From assembly GCF_946478805.1 (NCBI RefSeq), contig NZ_CAMLDC010000006.1:62001-126000 (forward strand): 64,000 bases of DNA, written 5' to 3'. Within the stretch, counting starts at the first letter, position 1. Each line of letters begins with the position of its first letter. The notes beneath the pieces were generated by a model. The model saw nothing but the letters and a program-made list of their open reading frames with translations, was not told the DNA's origin and made no database searches. This DNA comes from an uncultured Fluviicola sp. (GTDB lineage Bacteria; Bacteroidota; Bacteroidia; Flavobacteriales; Crocinitomicaceae). Both the position numbers and the translations under genes were made by a program. Shown in pieces: positions 1 to 8,468 of the stretch.

Positions 1-789
1 TGCATCAGCTTCAACATCCAATGGATCTTCTTCCAATGTATCACGCATTGCAACGTAGTCCGGGTGACGGAATAATCCGTTTCCATCCAATGTCACTTTC
101 GCATCCACCGCAATGATCTTATTGTCTGAAGTTTTCAATACCGGATTGATCTCGAACATCGCAGCATCACATCCTTCGTAAGCGTTGTACAAGTTCACAA
201 CGAATTTCGTCATTTGCTTGAATGCTTCTCCTGACAAACCAAGATTGAAAGCGATTTTACGCGCCTGGAATGCTTGAATTCCTACACGTGGATCGATTTC
301 TTCCTTGAAAATCAAATGTGGCGTATCGTGAGCAACTGTTTCAATATCCATTCCTCCTTCTGTGGAATACATGATCGTGTTACGGCCTCTTTCGCGATCC
401 AACAAAACAGACATGTAAAACTCTTCTACTTCAGCTTCTCCCGGGTAGTAAACATCTTCAGCCAACAATACTTTGCTAACCAATTTCCCTACACCGTTTG
501 TTTGAGCTGTTTCCAAATGACCACCAAGGATTCCTTTTACTTTTTCTTCAACCTGATCAATTCCTTTTGCAAGAACTACACCATGAGAACCAGTTTCTTC
601 AACGACACCTTTTCCGCGTCCTCCAGCATGGATTTGTGCTTTAACCACATACCAACCTGTTCCGGTTTCTTCTGTCAATTTTTTAGCTGCAGCAACTGCA
701 TCTTCTACTTTTTCTACAACAATTCCGCGTTGGATTGCCACGCCGTATTTTTGTAAAATTGTTTTTCCTTGATATTCGTGTAAGTTCAT
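1..789 (-). CDS. sucC: Succinyl-CoA ligase (ADP-forming) beta subunit, partial (C-terminus outside window)
   Basis: This is the N-terminal 263 codons of succinyl-CoA synthetase beta, the TCA-cycle enzyme subunit that binds the nucleotide and couples succinyl-CoA cleavage to ATP/GTP formation with SucD. Reading the minus strand from the ATG at 789-787 gives MNLHEYQGKTILQKYGV, the typical SucC start. It is followed by the ATP-grasp segment VVKAQIHAGGRGKGVV at about residues 43-58. The frame stays open to base 1, so the stop lies left of the window. It is transcribed away from the phhA leader. A plausible promoter lies at 817-850 on the minus strand. Identification rests on the characteristic start and ATP-grasp motif and is secure. 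Confidence 0.95.
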   Translation of the reverse strand, partial: MNLHEYQGKTILQKYGVAIQRGIVVEKVEDAVAAAKKLTEETGTGWYVVKAQIHAGGRGKGVVEETGSHGVVLAKGIDQVEEKVKGILGGHLETAQTNGVGKLVSKVLLAEDVYYPGEAEVEEFYMSVLLDRERGRNTIMYSTEGGMDIETVAHDTPHLIFKEEIDPRVGIQAFQARKIAFNLGLSGEAFKQMTKFVVNLYNAYEGCDAAMFEINPVLKTSDNKIIAVDAKVTLDGNGLFRHPDYVAMRDTLEEDPLDVEADA

Positions 790-816
790 GACAACTTTTT
801 AAATTTTTTGGTGCGC

Positions 817-850
817 TAAAGGTAAACATTAAATTCTTTCGCACGTCAAA
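817..850 (-). promoter_or_regulatory. Putative Bacteroidota-type promoter of sucC
   Basis: On the minus strand a TACCTTTA box (824-817) is a one-mismatch match to the Bacteroidota -7 consensus TAnnTTTG. A TTTG (850-847) lies 22 bases upstream, a suitable spacing for the -33 element. The box ends about 28 bases before the sucC ATG. This is inferred from consensus only. Confidence 0.4.
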
Positions 851-952
851 GAAATTTGGAATTATCCATATCTTTTTAATGGCTTAATTTCAGTAAATAT
901 TCCTTTCTAAATCTTTAAAAAGACATTTAATTTTCACAATTTTATTTTAATC

Positions 953-984
953 TTGTTATTTATAAAACAATTAGCTTACATTTG
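953..984 (+). promoter_or_regulatory. Promoter of the phhA leader (TTG / TACATTTG)
   Basis: TACATTTG at 977-984 matches the Bacteroidota -7 consensus TAnnTTTG exactly. A TTG at 953-955 lies 21 bases upstream in the -33 position. Transcription would start near 988-992, just before the leader peptide ATG at 1002. This favours the 1002 ATG over the in-frame ATG at 990. Confidence 0.6.
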
Positions 985-1001
985 CCTTTATGAATAAACA
1001 A

Positions 1002-1052
1002 ATGCACACTTGCGCTTATTATTATCAGTTTCTAAATTCAGGAACCGAATAA
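1002..1052 (+). CDS. Tyr-rich leader peptide of the phhA attenuator (16 aa)
   Basis: This is a short open frame MHTCAYYYQFLNSGTE ending in TAA at 1050-1052; an in-frame ATG at 990 would add four residues. It contains three consecutive Tyr codons (1017-1025) and a Phe codon (1029-1031). These are the product and substrate of phenylalanine hydroxylase, encoded just downstream. The stop codon lies next to an RNA region able to form mutually exclusive hairpins ending in a U-tract. The arrangement matches leader-peptide transcription attenuators such as those of trp and phe operons. The likely role is inference: ribosomes stall at UAU codons when charged tRNA-Tyr is scarce, which allows phhA transcription. 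It has not been tested and no homologue search was possible. Confidence 0.65.
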   Translation: MHTCAYYYQFLNSGTE

Positions 1053-1109
1053 GTCATTGTGTAAACTTTATAGCTGAAAAGCCCGGTTCTTATGAATCGG
1101 GCTTTTTTT
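1028..1109 (+). promoter_or_regulatory. Four-region transcription attenuator upstream of phhA
   Basis: Four pairing segments can be read. Region 1 (GTTTCT, 1028-1033) pairs with region 2 (AGGAAC, 1040-1045). Region 2 extended to 1047 (AGGAACCG) pairs with region 3 (CGGTTCTT, 1084-1091), with seven Watson-Crick pairs and one G-U. Region 3 in turn forms the left arm of the terminator (AAAAGCCCGGTTC, 1077-1089). That arm pairs with region 4 (GAATCGGGCTTTT, 1094-1106), followed by a U-run to 1109. Stalling at the Tyr codons (1017-1025) would cover region 1 and free region 2 for the antiterminator. Completion of the leader would mask region 2 and let the terminator form. The pairings are seen in the sequence; the mechanism is inferred. 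Confidence 0.65.
1077..1109 (+). terminator. Intrinsic terminator hairpin inside the phhA leader
   Basis: A 13-bp stem (1077-1089 with 1094-1106, one G-U pair) has a four-base loop TTAT and is followed by a run of T to 1109. It ends 17 bases before the phhA start codon. An intrinsic terminator placed before a gene rather than after it implies regulated read-through. Confidence 0.8.
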
Positions 1110-1126
1110 ATTTAATTTTTTTTGAA

Positions 1127-1870
1127 ATGAAACAAGAATTTGAAAAGTACACCAAGGAAGACCGTGCAGTCTGGTCGCTGTTATTCAAGCGGCAATTGAA
1201 AAATCTGAAGCAATTGGCGTGTTCCGATTATCTGAAATCTTTGGAACAAATGCAGGAAGTATTGAATCCGAAGGAATTACCGAATTTCGAACGAATCAAT
1301 CAATGGTTCAAAAAGAGTACGGGCTGGGAAATCTATTGTGTTCCGGGATTGATTGATGTGGAGGAATTTTTCGACCTGTTGGCTGAAAAGAAATTTCCTT
1401 CATCCACCTGGTTGCGTTCAAAGGACAAGCTGGACTACCTGGAAGAACCGGATATGTTTCACGATATTTTCGGACATGTTCCCCTACTTTCAAATCCCGT
1501 TTACTCCAACTTCGTGCATGAATTCGGGAAATTAGGAAAACAGCATAAAGGAAATCATCAGCTCGTTACAGAATTACAGCGTCTGTATTGGTTCACTATC
1601 GAATTCGGGCTTATTTCCGAAAAGGGAAAACTTCGGATTTTCGGAGCCGGTATCATTTCTTCTTTTCACGAATCCATTTCGAGTCTTTCAAGTAAAGAAG
1701 TCACACACCTTCCATTCGAACTGGAATCCATTATACAAACAGACTTTTGCACCAGCGAATTGCAACAAACCTATTTTGTAATCGACCACCTGGAACAATT
1801 GGAAAAAGCAGTTACATCACTTTCAAATAAACTTCAACATGAACTGGAATATTCTGGCAAATCAATTTAG
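1127..1870 (+). CDS. phhA: Phenylalanine-4-hydroxylase (tetrahydropterin- and iron-dependent)
   Basis: This enzyme converts phenylalanine to tyrosine using O2, non-haem Fe(II) and tetrahydropterin. The 247-aa product matches the single-domain bacterial enzyme. The iron ligands fit HDIFGH (His112, His117) and TIEFG (Glu159), with spacing as in known aromatic amino-acid hydroxylases. The frame is open back to 1010, but that would place the start inside the leader terminator. The ATG at 1127 (MKQEFEKYTKED) is therefore chosen. phhB overlaps its 3' end by 32 bases. Regulation is probably through the Tyr-rich attenuator just upstream, so the likely role is tyrosine synthesis rather than only Phe breakdown (inference). 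Confidence 0.93.
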   Translation: MKQEFEKYTKEDRAVWSLLFKRQLKNLKQLACSDYLKSLEQMQEVLNPKELPNFERINQWFKKSTGWEIYCVPGLIDVEEFFDLLAEKKFPSSTWLRSKDKLDYLEEPDMFHDIFGHVPLLSNPVYSNFVHEFGKLGKQHKGNHQLVTELQRLYWFTIEFGLISEKGKLRIFGAGIISSFHESISSLSSKEVTHLPFELESIIQTDFCTSELQQTYFVIDHLEQLEKAVTSLSNKLQHELEYSGKSI

Positions 1871-2102
1871 AACGGTCGTGAAATTCGACAACCAAACGGA
1901 ACTTGCCAACTTTGTGCTTCTCATAGCGCAATTGGCGGATCAAACAAATCACCATCCGGATATGGCGATCAGACATTGTAATGAGTTGAGCATTTCCGTT
2001 TACTCTCATGATCTGAAAAAAATAACCCAACAGGATCAACACCTGGTTGATGGAATCAGCGAATTGTACAAAAATTGGAAAACAAAAAAAGCGGATGAAT
2101 AA
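1839..2102 (+). CDS. phhB: Pterin-4a-carbinolamine dehydratase
   Basis: This enzyme dehydrates the 4a-hydroxy-tetrahydropterin produced by phenylalanine hydroxylase, so the pterin cofactor can be recycled. The 87-aa length is normal for the family. The signature NHHPDM near residue 37 is present, followed by the conserved N...I.VYSHD...IT..D pattern. It overlaps phhA by 32 bases and so is translationally coupled to it, the usual functional pairing. The terminator stem begins inside its last codons. Confidence 0.92.
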   Translation: MNWNILANQFRTVVKFDNQTELANFVLLIAQLADQTNHHPDMAIRHCNELSISVYSHDLKKITQQDQHLVDGISELYKNWKTKKADE

Positions 2103-2110
2103 TCCGCTTT
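2088..2110 (+). terminator. Terminator of phhA-phhB
   Basis: A perfect 9-bp stem AAAGCGGAT / ATCCGCTTT (2088-2096 with 2102-2110) has a five-base loop. The stem uses the last codons and the stop of phhB. The U-tract is short (TTT), so termination may be partial. Confidence 0.55.
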
Positions 2111-2153
2111 CCATAATTTATTAAAAATCATCCTTGTGTTTACTAAAGACGAA

Positions 2154-2220
2154 AATTCGTAATTCGTAATTCGTAATTCGTAATTCGTAATTCGTAATTC
2201 GTAATTCGTAATTCGTAATT
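2154..2220. repeat. Tandem heptamer array (AATTCGT) x 9.6
   Basis: There are nine perfect consecutive copies of AATTCGT (2154-2216) followed by AATT. The array lies between the phhB terminator and the accC stop codon, four bases from the latter. Shorter copies of the same unit occur at 20495-20519, 30563-30578 and in inverted orientation at 33418-33639. This points to a dispersed intergenic repeat family rather than a chance microsatellite. Confidence 0.95.
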
Positions 2221-2223
2221 ATC

Positions 2224-3708
2224 TTAATGTGCGTGCATTTTCCAATTGGAAGTGATTTCACGTGAAGCTGCATTTTTATTTGCTTTCTCAGTCAAATCAT
2301 TCCAGATCTGTCCGATTCCTGCTTCCAAAGCATGTCGTTCATCCTTGAACATTTCCCACATCACTGTCGGATCCTGGAAGTAATGCTTGACGAAATTGGT
2401 ATCGAAATCACCCGAACGGAATGCCGGATGCATCATCACGAACTTCCCGAAGTCCAGGGTTGTTTTCAAACCTGAAATCTGGTAGTTGTTGATTGCAATG
2501 ATCATTTTTTCAATAGCTTCTTCCCTGTTTTCTCCCCAAACTACCAGTTTGGCAATCATTGGATCGTAATAGATCGGAACTTCCATTCCTTCCTCAAATG
2601 CATCGTCTACACGCGCCATATCCTTTCTCGGTCTGCGGTAACGGTTCAAGGTTCCTATATCCGGAATAAATCCATTCAGTGTATCTTCTGCATAGACACG
2701 AACTTCAATCGAATGCCCGTGAATATGTAATTCATGTTGTAATTTGGGTAAACGCTCACCTCTTGCAACCCGTACCTGCCATTCCACCAGGTCTGTTCCC
2801 GTAATTTCTTCGGTAACCGGATGTTCTACCTGCAAACGGGTATTCATTTCCAGGAAGTAAAAATTCAATTCAGCATCCAACAAGAACTCAACCGTTCCTG
2901 CACCTTCGTAATTACAAGCCTTACAAACAGCAACAGCTGCTTCCCCCATTTTCTTGCGCAATTCAGGAGACAGCACTGCAGATGGAGCTTCTTCGATTAC
3001 TTTTTGGTGACGACGTTGGATGGAACATTCACGCTCAAACAAATACACCGTATTTCCCAATTGGTCTGCAAAAACCTGGATTTCGATATGACGTGGTTTT
3101 GTTACGAATTTTTCAATGAATACCGCATCGTCTCCAAAAGAAGAGCGAGCTTCACTTTGAGCCATTTGCATCTGCTCTTCAAATTCTTCCACATTTTCAA
3201 CCAGGCGCATTCCTTTTCCACCACCTCCGGCAGATGCTTTGATCAGAATTGGAAACCCGACCTCAGCAGCTACTTTTTTAGCTTCTTCCACATCGGTGAT
3301 CGCTTCATCCACTCCTGGAACCAAGGGAACATTGTATCCTTTTACCGCTTGTTTCGCAGAAAGTTTATCCCCCATCAATTCCATCGCTTCAGGAGATGGC
3401 CCGATAAATTTGATCCCTGCTTCTTTCACCTTACGTGCAAAACCTGCATTTTCAGATAAGAAACCATAACCCGGATGAATTCCTTCCACTCCCAATTCCT
3501 TGCAATATTTCAGGATCAGATCCTGTTGCAAATAAGACTCTGACGAAGGAGATTTCCCAACGTAAACAGCTTCATCAGCCTCATGAACGTGCGGAGCGTT
3601 TGCATCCGCATCCGAATAGATTGCTACAGTGGCAATATCCATTTTCTTTAATGAACGAATGACTCTTCGTGCAATTTCTCCTCTATTTGCAATTAAAACT
3701 TTTTTCAT
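2224..3708 (-). CDS. accC: Biotin carboxylase subunit of an acyl-CoA carboxylase
   Basis: This subunit carries out ATP-dependent carboxylation of the biotin carrier, the first half reaction of acetyl- or propionyl-CoA carboxylase. The 494-aa product starts MKKVLIANRGEIARRV. It shows the glycine-rich ATP-grasp loop GGGGKGMRLV, the FIEKFVTKPRHIEIQVFAD strand, ERECSIQRRHQKVIEEAPS, and the catalytic EMNTRLQVEHPVTE block. An in-frame TTG at 3714 is possible, but the ATG at 3708 fits the family start. The protein is about 45 residues longer than classical AccC (about 450 aa), with a tail ending in HAH. Such longer forms often belong to propionyl-type complexes. No accB or carboxyltransferase gene is adjacent, so the substrate is undecided. 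Confidence 0.9.
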   Translation of the reverse strand: MKKVLIANRGEIARRVIRSLKKMDIATVAIYSDADANAPHVHEADEAVYVGKSPSSESYLQQDLILKYCKELGVEGIHPGYGFLSENAGFARKVKEAGIKFIGPSPEAMELMGDKLSAKQAVKGYNVPLVPGVDEAITDVEEAKKVAAEVGFPILIKASAGGGGKGMRLVENVEEFEEQMQMAQSEARSSFGDDAVFIEKFVTKPRHIEIQVFADQLGNTVYLFERECSIQRRHQKVIEEAPSAVLSPELRKKMGEAAVAVCKACNYEGAGTVEFLLDAELNFYFLEMNTRLQVEHPVTEEITGTDLVEWQVRVARGERLPKLQHELHIHGHSIEVRVYAEDTLNGFIPDIGTLNRYRRPRKDMARVDDAFEEGMEVPIYYDPMIAKLVVWGENREEAIEKMIIAINNYQISGLKTTLDFGKFVMMHPAFRSGDFDTNFVKHYFQDPTVMWEMFKDERHALEAGIGQIWNDLTEKANKNAASREITSNWKMHAH

Positions 3709-3793
3709 AACCAATTTCAGTGACGGTAAAAATAATTAAAGTGCGATTAATGATCACCAAAGATCCGTTTACTTTAATAACAAAATAATGATA

Positions 3794-6700
3794 TTAAGGG
3801 TTTGGAGTTTTATTTTCACCTGGTTCTGTTTCAAGTAAATTATTTTCTTCATCCTTTTTCTCTACCCGAATTGCAGGCGACTGCCCCGGAATATAATCCA
3901 CAGGAACCCGATTTTTTCGTTTGGAATTTTTCACCTTTTTTTCCTTTCTGAATAAGTTGGTAAAGAACTCAATAATCCGTGATTGCGATAAGTTGTTGAA
4001 TGACTCTTCATAATGCAAACCGACTCCTTGCGTAAATTCACCTTTATCCTTATTACTTAAAATCCCTTTATCATTGGATTCATTGAATATGGAAACCCGG
4101 AAAGTTCCATCAGCATTAATCAGGTAATCCAGGTTAAAACTTCCGATCAACGAATTCTGGGATGTTCCTGTCGAGCTATTGTTTGAAACTCCCAGTGAGG
4201 TTTTCAGGACAATGTTCTGCTTCGCACCATAAGCCCGTTGCATCCCGAACTGGAAATTCTTATCTCCGGTAGCCGCATTGTCGTTGTAACCCACGTTCAT
4301 TTTCACATCTTTGGATAATTGATCCAAAGCTGTGTTGATCTGTTGCGTGACAATTTCTGCCACAGCACCATAACTTCCTCCTGCATTTCCGCCTGCTCCT
4401 TGGAATTTATTCAATAAGAGTAAGGACACAAATTGTTTCTGGATTTCATCTTTATCTGAACGAATTTTACTCAATACAGCCTTTCCGGATTCACTCACAT
4501 TCGGCACTTCAATATCCAGAGTAATTGAAGGATTGGAAAGTGTCTGACCGATGTTCAGTACACAATGAACTTCTGATTTGGTAACCGCAGAACCACCGAT
4601 CTGGTCCTTATTCAATTCGTCCAAACTCGCATTCACCTTGTAATATGCTTTAATGTCCAGGTTCGCATCGTATGGACTTCCCGTCCAGGTAATATTACTT
4701 CCCTGCTCGATTTCGAATGTCTTCTTTATCGGGTTCAACACAAAATCATACTGTCCGTTGTTGATGATATATTGCCCCGTCATCCTGATTTGGTTCAGAT
4801 TATCAACTGACAGGAGCAAATTACCATGTCCTTCCGCCCGAATCTCTTCGTTTGTCTGATTGTTCAATATCAATCGAATTTCGGCGTCAGGTGTTGCAGT
4901 GATATCCAATTTCAAATCAACGCCTGTCAAATCAATCTTCTTTTCCACGTTGGCAGTATCCTTCTTAAAATCAATGAAATCAAATTCATTCACCTCTTTG
5001 GCTCCATACATCGGTAAATCAACCTTGGTACCACCTTGCGTTTTTGCCGTCACATTAACTTCCGTGTTTCCTTTCTCGATCAGGATACTTGCAGTTCCGG
5101 TAGCATAAGCCTTTCCATAATAAATGGTTCCTTCCTTGTATCCGGTGTTCAAAACCATGAATTTTTTAGGAGCATTCAAACGCACCCCACTAATCGGATC
5201 CCGGAATCCGCTGACAGATTCATCGAATGCCAGATCAAAACTCATGGAGAAATCTTTGAAGTTGTTGTGGAATACCGTTGCAATGGCATAAGCTGTATGG
5301 CCTTCATCATCCTGTACAGGGAAATTTCCGTAAATACCATCATTCTTCCCGTCAAACTTGAGCGGACCACTCAAATTGTAATGAGTACCCAAAATTCCAA
5401 CTCTCAACCCTCCTTTTTTCAATTGCAGGTTCCCGGTAATTTCGGGTTCTTCAATACTTCCGGTAGCGTGAATTACACCTTTCAAATTTCCGGCGATCTC
5501 AGAAATAACATCCGGATCAACGAATGCATTTGCAAAAGACAGGTTCATATCCTTGAACTCCAAGTCAAAGTTGATGTTATCCTCTTTCTTCATCGGAAGG
5601 ACATATCCTTTGAAATCGAAAGTTTGCAGGTCTTTGTATTTCAAATCTCCGTCCAGGATGATCTTCTTTTCCAAATCGATCCAAATTCCATTGAGATGAA
5701 TATCACCTACTTCTTGCCCTTCCAGGAAGAAATCATTTAGTGTAAAATCACCGTCCACCTTGATCTCAGTAAACGGTGTGGCTAAACGGGCAGTACCATC
5801 CAGGCTTCCTTCCATTTTTATTCCGGCACCCAACAAGGATGAAAATTCCGCAATTTGCAATTCATGTGCTTTCACTATCAGATAATCCTCTGATTTTTCA
5901 GATAAGATCCCATTGACAGCCAGGAACTGATTTTCCCTTTCCAACATCAGGTGATCTATTTTCAGTTCATTTTTCTTATAGACCAATTCAGCAGTGTTCA
6001 TAATATCCCACTTGTTGTTTTTAACAGAGAAATACGATGGTTTTACCTGAATCCCAAATTCACCTTCTTCGCGAACATCGACAATGAAATCAAAATCAGA
6101 GGTGTTTGCCACGTCCTTGTTCCAGACCAGATCCGTCTTATAGATATTTTTGGTTCCATCCATTTGAAGCTGGATATTTTCCACATCCAATGAATCTCTT
6201 AATTGTGTCTTACCCGCATTCAAGGTCAAAGTTCCTTCACCTTGAGCAAACTCCTGGTGCAGGGCTACATTTGTCAGATACGCATCGCTCTTCTCACTGA
6301 TCAGTTTTGCGTAACTGATTTTCGAAGATTGGATATCCAACATCTGATGGTGAATCCTGGAGTCAAGATTCAATTTGACAACCGTTCCATAAGCTATATC
6401 CAACTTCGGAACGAAAATATCCAGAAATGCTTTTGAATTCTTGATTGTCGCATTCAATTCAAAATTATCTGTCGATTCCGCCAATCCTTTTGGAAACTTT
6501 TGAGGAGAGAAATAAGATGGAAAAGCGTCGGAAAGCCCGTTGTTTATTGCGATTGGAATAGTTTTGAAGTCAATTTTCCCATTCAGGTCGGCATCCACAA
6601 TATCGCTTCTCAGTTCAAAGCGGTCACTTCCCGGATTTCGTTCAATATAAAGACTCAATTCGGGCAAAGACATGGTTTTACCCTTTTCAGTAAACTCAAT

Positions 6701-8449
6701 ATTATCGGCATGAATTATTCCTTCATACGTCTCAAGTGAGTTTCCTTTCAAATCGAGATCCATATTTCCAACGAAAGATGATTCGGGGTCCTTATCAAAA
6801 TTTAAAATTCCCAGATTCGCCTTCTCAATTCCAACTTTGAAGTCAAAATGCTGAATTTTTGAAACGTCTATCGATCCGTTAAATGCCAATTCCAGGTTAG
6901 GATCATGTATATTCAAATTTGCATCCAGGACGTTGTTGATAAAAGAACCGTTTGTTACCGTGATATTCGTGTAGGAATAGTCGTTAAATTGAAACTTAAA
7001 AATCTCTCCCTCCAATGTTTCCAAGCGAATCAAGTCTTTCTGACCAACAACTCCACTCAGGTATACTTGCCCAGAAACTGTCCCGAAAGTGGGATTATCC
7101 AGGAATTTGGCCAAATTAAAACTATCAACCACCACATCGTACTTTTCATCCAGGGTTCGATTGAAAAAATAACCACCTTCTTTAAGCTTATTGAACGTAA
7201 TCTCATGATCCAATTGTACGGAACCCAAAACGGATTGCAGTTTATCGCTTTTCAAGGCAAATTTATCGACGGAACCTCTGGCGGAAGTGTTTTTAATCTC
7301 CGCATATTGAAGCCGGTCAACCATTTCATCAAAATCCACATTTCTTCTTCCGGCATCTTTGGGAAGCCTGATCTTTTCCACATCCGAAAAATCAATCAGT
7401 GCATAATCAATCTGCTCGTTAAAATTTGAGCCCGAAAGATTCCTGAAATCCGGCAAGGAATAATTTCCGCGCACAACACTTCGCGTACCGAAGCGCAGAT
7501 CCAGGTTATCGATCCTCAGGTCCTTTACTTTTTTGGTCACCGTCGCACTCAGGGAAACCATGTCATTCATTCCTTCCAAAGCAGTTCCAAACAAGGAAAT
7601 ATCCCAAAAACTTACCCGGGATGAATCGACTACGGCATCAAATGCCACACTGTCCACAAAATCATTGAATCCCTTTAAGGAATTCATCAGCATATTCAAT
7701 TTGGAGGCATAGATTTGTGAACGCGAGGTGGTAATCTCGACATTGCTCAGTAAAACCCCTTTGTGTGGGTCAATAACTGCGTTGGCAAAAAGCCTGTTTA
7801 ACCAAAAACCCGATTTTTCCTGGGTTTGCAAATGTTTCAATTGAAATGCAAGAATCCCTTTCTCCTCTTTGAAATCAACAATATGGAGAATCACATCGTT
7901 GAATCTCAAATGGTCATAGTCCATTCCAAAAGTGTTCCTGCCTTTCCGGTTGTCATCATACGAAATGGTAACCCATTCGATATCCACGTTGTCAACAGTC
8001 ACCTTAGGTGGTTCCGATTTGGTTTTTCTGGACTTTTTACCGGAGAAGTAATCGGCAATGAATTCATAATTGTAATCTCCGTTGATCGAATCGCGTTCAA
8101 TTCCAACCCTTCCCTTTAGAAGCCCTACGCTTTTCAAGTGAATGTACTCACCTCCAAAATCAAAACTCCTTACACGAACCATGATCTGATTCAGGGAAGC
8201 CAAGGTGTCACCATGCAAATCACGAACAAAAACGTCCTTCAGATAAACTTTGTCAAAGAAAACAATATCGATTTTACCGATTCGCAATTCGGTATTCAAT
8301 TCTTTAGATAAAAAATTAGTTGCGAGCGACCCTAAATAGGTTTGAAATTGGCTGGTACGTATGGCAAATGCGAAAAGTATGAGTAACAAAAGCACCCATT
8401 CAAAAGAAATCCCTACTATTCTACCTAGTATTTTGAGTACTTTTGCCAT
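3794..8449 (-). CDS. tamB: TamB-like translocation/assembly module protein (DUF490)
   Basis: This is a very large envelope protein of the AsmA/TamB superfamily. Such proteins bridge inner and outer membranes as beta-taco or groove structures and are linked to outer-membrane protein insertion and lipid transport. The 1551-aa product has an N-terminal hydrophobic anchor (about residues 12-28), a long beta-rich body, and a DUF490-type C-terminal third. A conserved-looking block runs from GGTKVDLPMYGAKEVNEFDF to GAVAEIVTQQINTALDQLSKDVKMNVGYN. The tail is Lys/Glu/Pro rich. The gene starts head-to-head with tsaD, the two start codons overlapping in a shared CATG, an arrangement common for this pair in Bacteroidota as far as I recall. 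A TAAATTTG -7 box lies at 8468-8461. Confidence 0.85.
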   Translation of the reverse strand: MAKVLKILGRIVGISFEWVLLLLILFAFAIRTSQFQTYLGSLATNFLSKELNTELRIGKIDIVFFDKVYLKDVFVRDLHGDTLASLNQIMVRVRSFDFGGEYIHLKSVGLLKGRVGIERDSINGDYNYEFIADYFSGKKSRKTKSEPPKVTVDNVDIEWVTISYDDNRKGRNTFGMDYDHLRFNDVILHIVDFKEEKGILAFQLKHLQTQEKSGFWLNRLFANAVIDPHKGVLLSNVEITTSRSQIYASKLNMLMNSLKGFNDFVDSVAFDAVVDSSRVSFWDISLFGTALEGMNDMVSLSATVTKKVKDLRIDNLDLRFGTRSVVRGNYSLPDFRNLSGSNFNEQIDYALIDFSDVEKIRLPKDAGRRNVDFDEMVDRLQYAEIKNTSARGSVDKFALKSDKLQSVLGSVQLDHEITFNKLKEGGYFFNRTLDEKYDVVVDSFNLAKFLDNPTFGTVSGQVYLSGVVGQKDLIRLETLEGEIFKFQFNDYSYTNITVTNGSFINNVLDANLNIHDPNLELAFNGSIDVSKIQHFDFKVGIEKANLGILNFDKDPESSFVGNMDLDLKGNSLETYEGIIHADNIEFTEKGKTMSLPELSLYIERNPGSDRFELRSDIVDADLNGKIDFKTIPIAINNGLSDAFPSYFSPQKFPKGLAESTDNFELNATIKNSKAFLDIFVPKLDIAYGTVVKLNLDSRIHHQMLDIQSSKISYAKLISEKSDAYLTNVALHQEFAQGEGTLTLNAGKTQLRDSLDVENIQLQMDGTKNIYKTDLVWNKDVANTSDFDFIVDVREEGEFGIQVKPSYFSVKNNKWDIMNTAELVYKKNELKIDHLMLERENQFLAVNGILSEKSEDYLIVKAHELQIAEFSSLLGAGIKMEGSLDGTARLATPFTEIKVDGDFTLNDFFLEGQEVGDIHLNGIWIDLEKKIILDGDLKYKDLQTFDFKGYVLPMKKEDNINFDLEFKDMNLSFANAFVDPDVISEIAGNLKGVIHATGSIEEPEITGNLQLKKGGLRVGILGTHYNLSGPLKFDGKNDGIYGNFPVQDDEGHTAYAIATVFHNNFKDFSMSFDLAFDESVSGFRDPISGVRLNAPKKFMVLNTGYKEGTIYYGKAYATGTASILIEKGNTEVNVTAKTQGGTKVDLPMYGAKEVNEFDFIDFKKDTANVEKKIDLTGVDLKLDITATPDAEIRLILNNQTNEEIRAEGHGNLLLSVDNLNQIRMTGQYIINNGQYDFVLNPIKKTFEIEQGSNITWTGSPYDANLDIKAYYKVNASLDELNKDQIGGSAVTKSEVHCVLNIGQTLSNPSITLDIEVPNVSESGKAVLSKIRSDKDEIQKQFVSLLLLNKFQGAGGNAGGSYGAVAEIVTQQINTALDQLSKDVKMNVGYNDNAATGDKNFQFGMQRAYGAKQNIVLKTSLGVSNNSSTGTSQNSLIGSFNLDYLINADGTFRVSIFNESNDKGILSNKDKGEFTQGVGLHYEESFNNLSQSRIIEFFTNLFRKEKKVKNSKRKNRVPVDYIPGQSPAIRVEKKDEENNLLETEPGENKTPNP

Positions 8450-8468
8450 GTATTATAATACAAATTTA
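8438..8468. promoter_or_regulatory. Compact divergent promoter pair of tamB and tsaD
   Basis: Two perfect -7 boxes (TAnnTTTG) face opposite ways across the overlapping start codons. TACTTTTG at 8438-8445 is on the plus strand (tsaD), and TAAATTTG at 8468-8461 is on the minus strand (tamB). Each lies in or next to the other gene's first codons, so the messages would have almost no 5' leader. No good -33 elements were recognised. Confidence 0.45.

Noticed and set aside
274..756. Plus-strand open frame opposite sucC
   Set aside because: It is the antisense shadow of a clearly coding sucC; Phe/Ser/Cys-rich product with no motif.
1010..1126. Extension of phhA by 39 codons upstream of 1127
   Set aside because: The added codons cross the leader peptide stop region and the intrinsic terminator and resemble no hydroxylase sequence; the ATG at 1127 gives the normal family start.
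2154..2220. CRISPR array
   Set aside because: The repeat is a direct heptamer tandem with no spacers, and no cas genes are near.
2821..3459. Plus-strand open frame of 212 codons opposite accC
   Set aside because: Antisense shadow of the conserved biotin carboxylase; no signal, motif or promoter.
5036..5740. Plus-strand open frame of 234 codons opposite tamB
   Set aside because: Antisense shadow of a long beta-rich gene with biased codons; no supporting feature.
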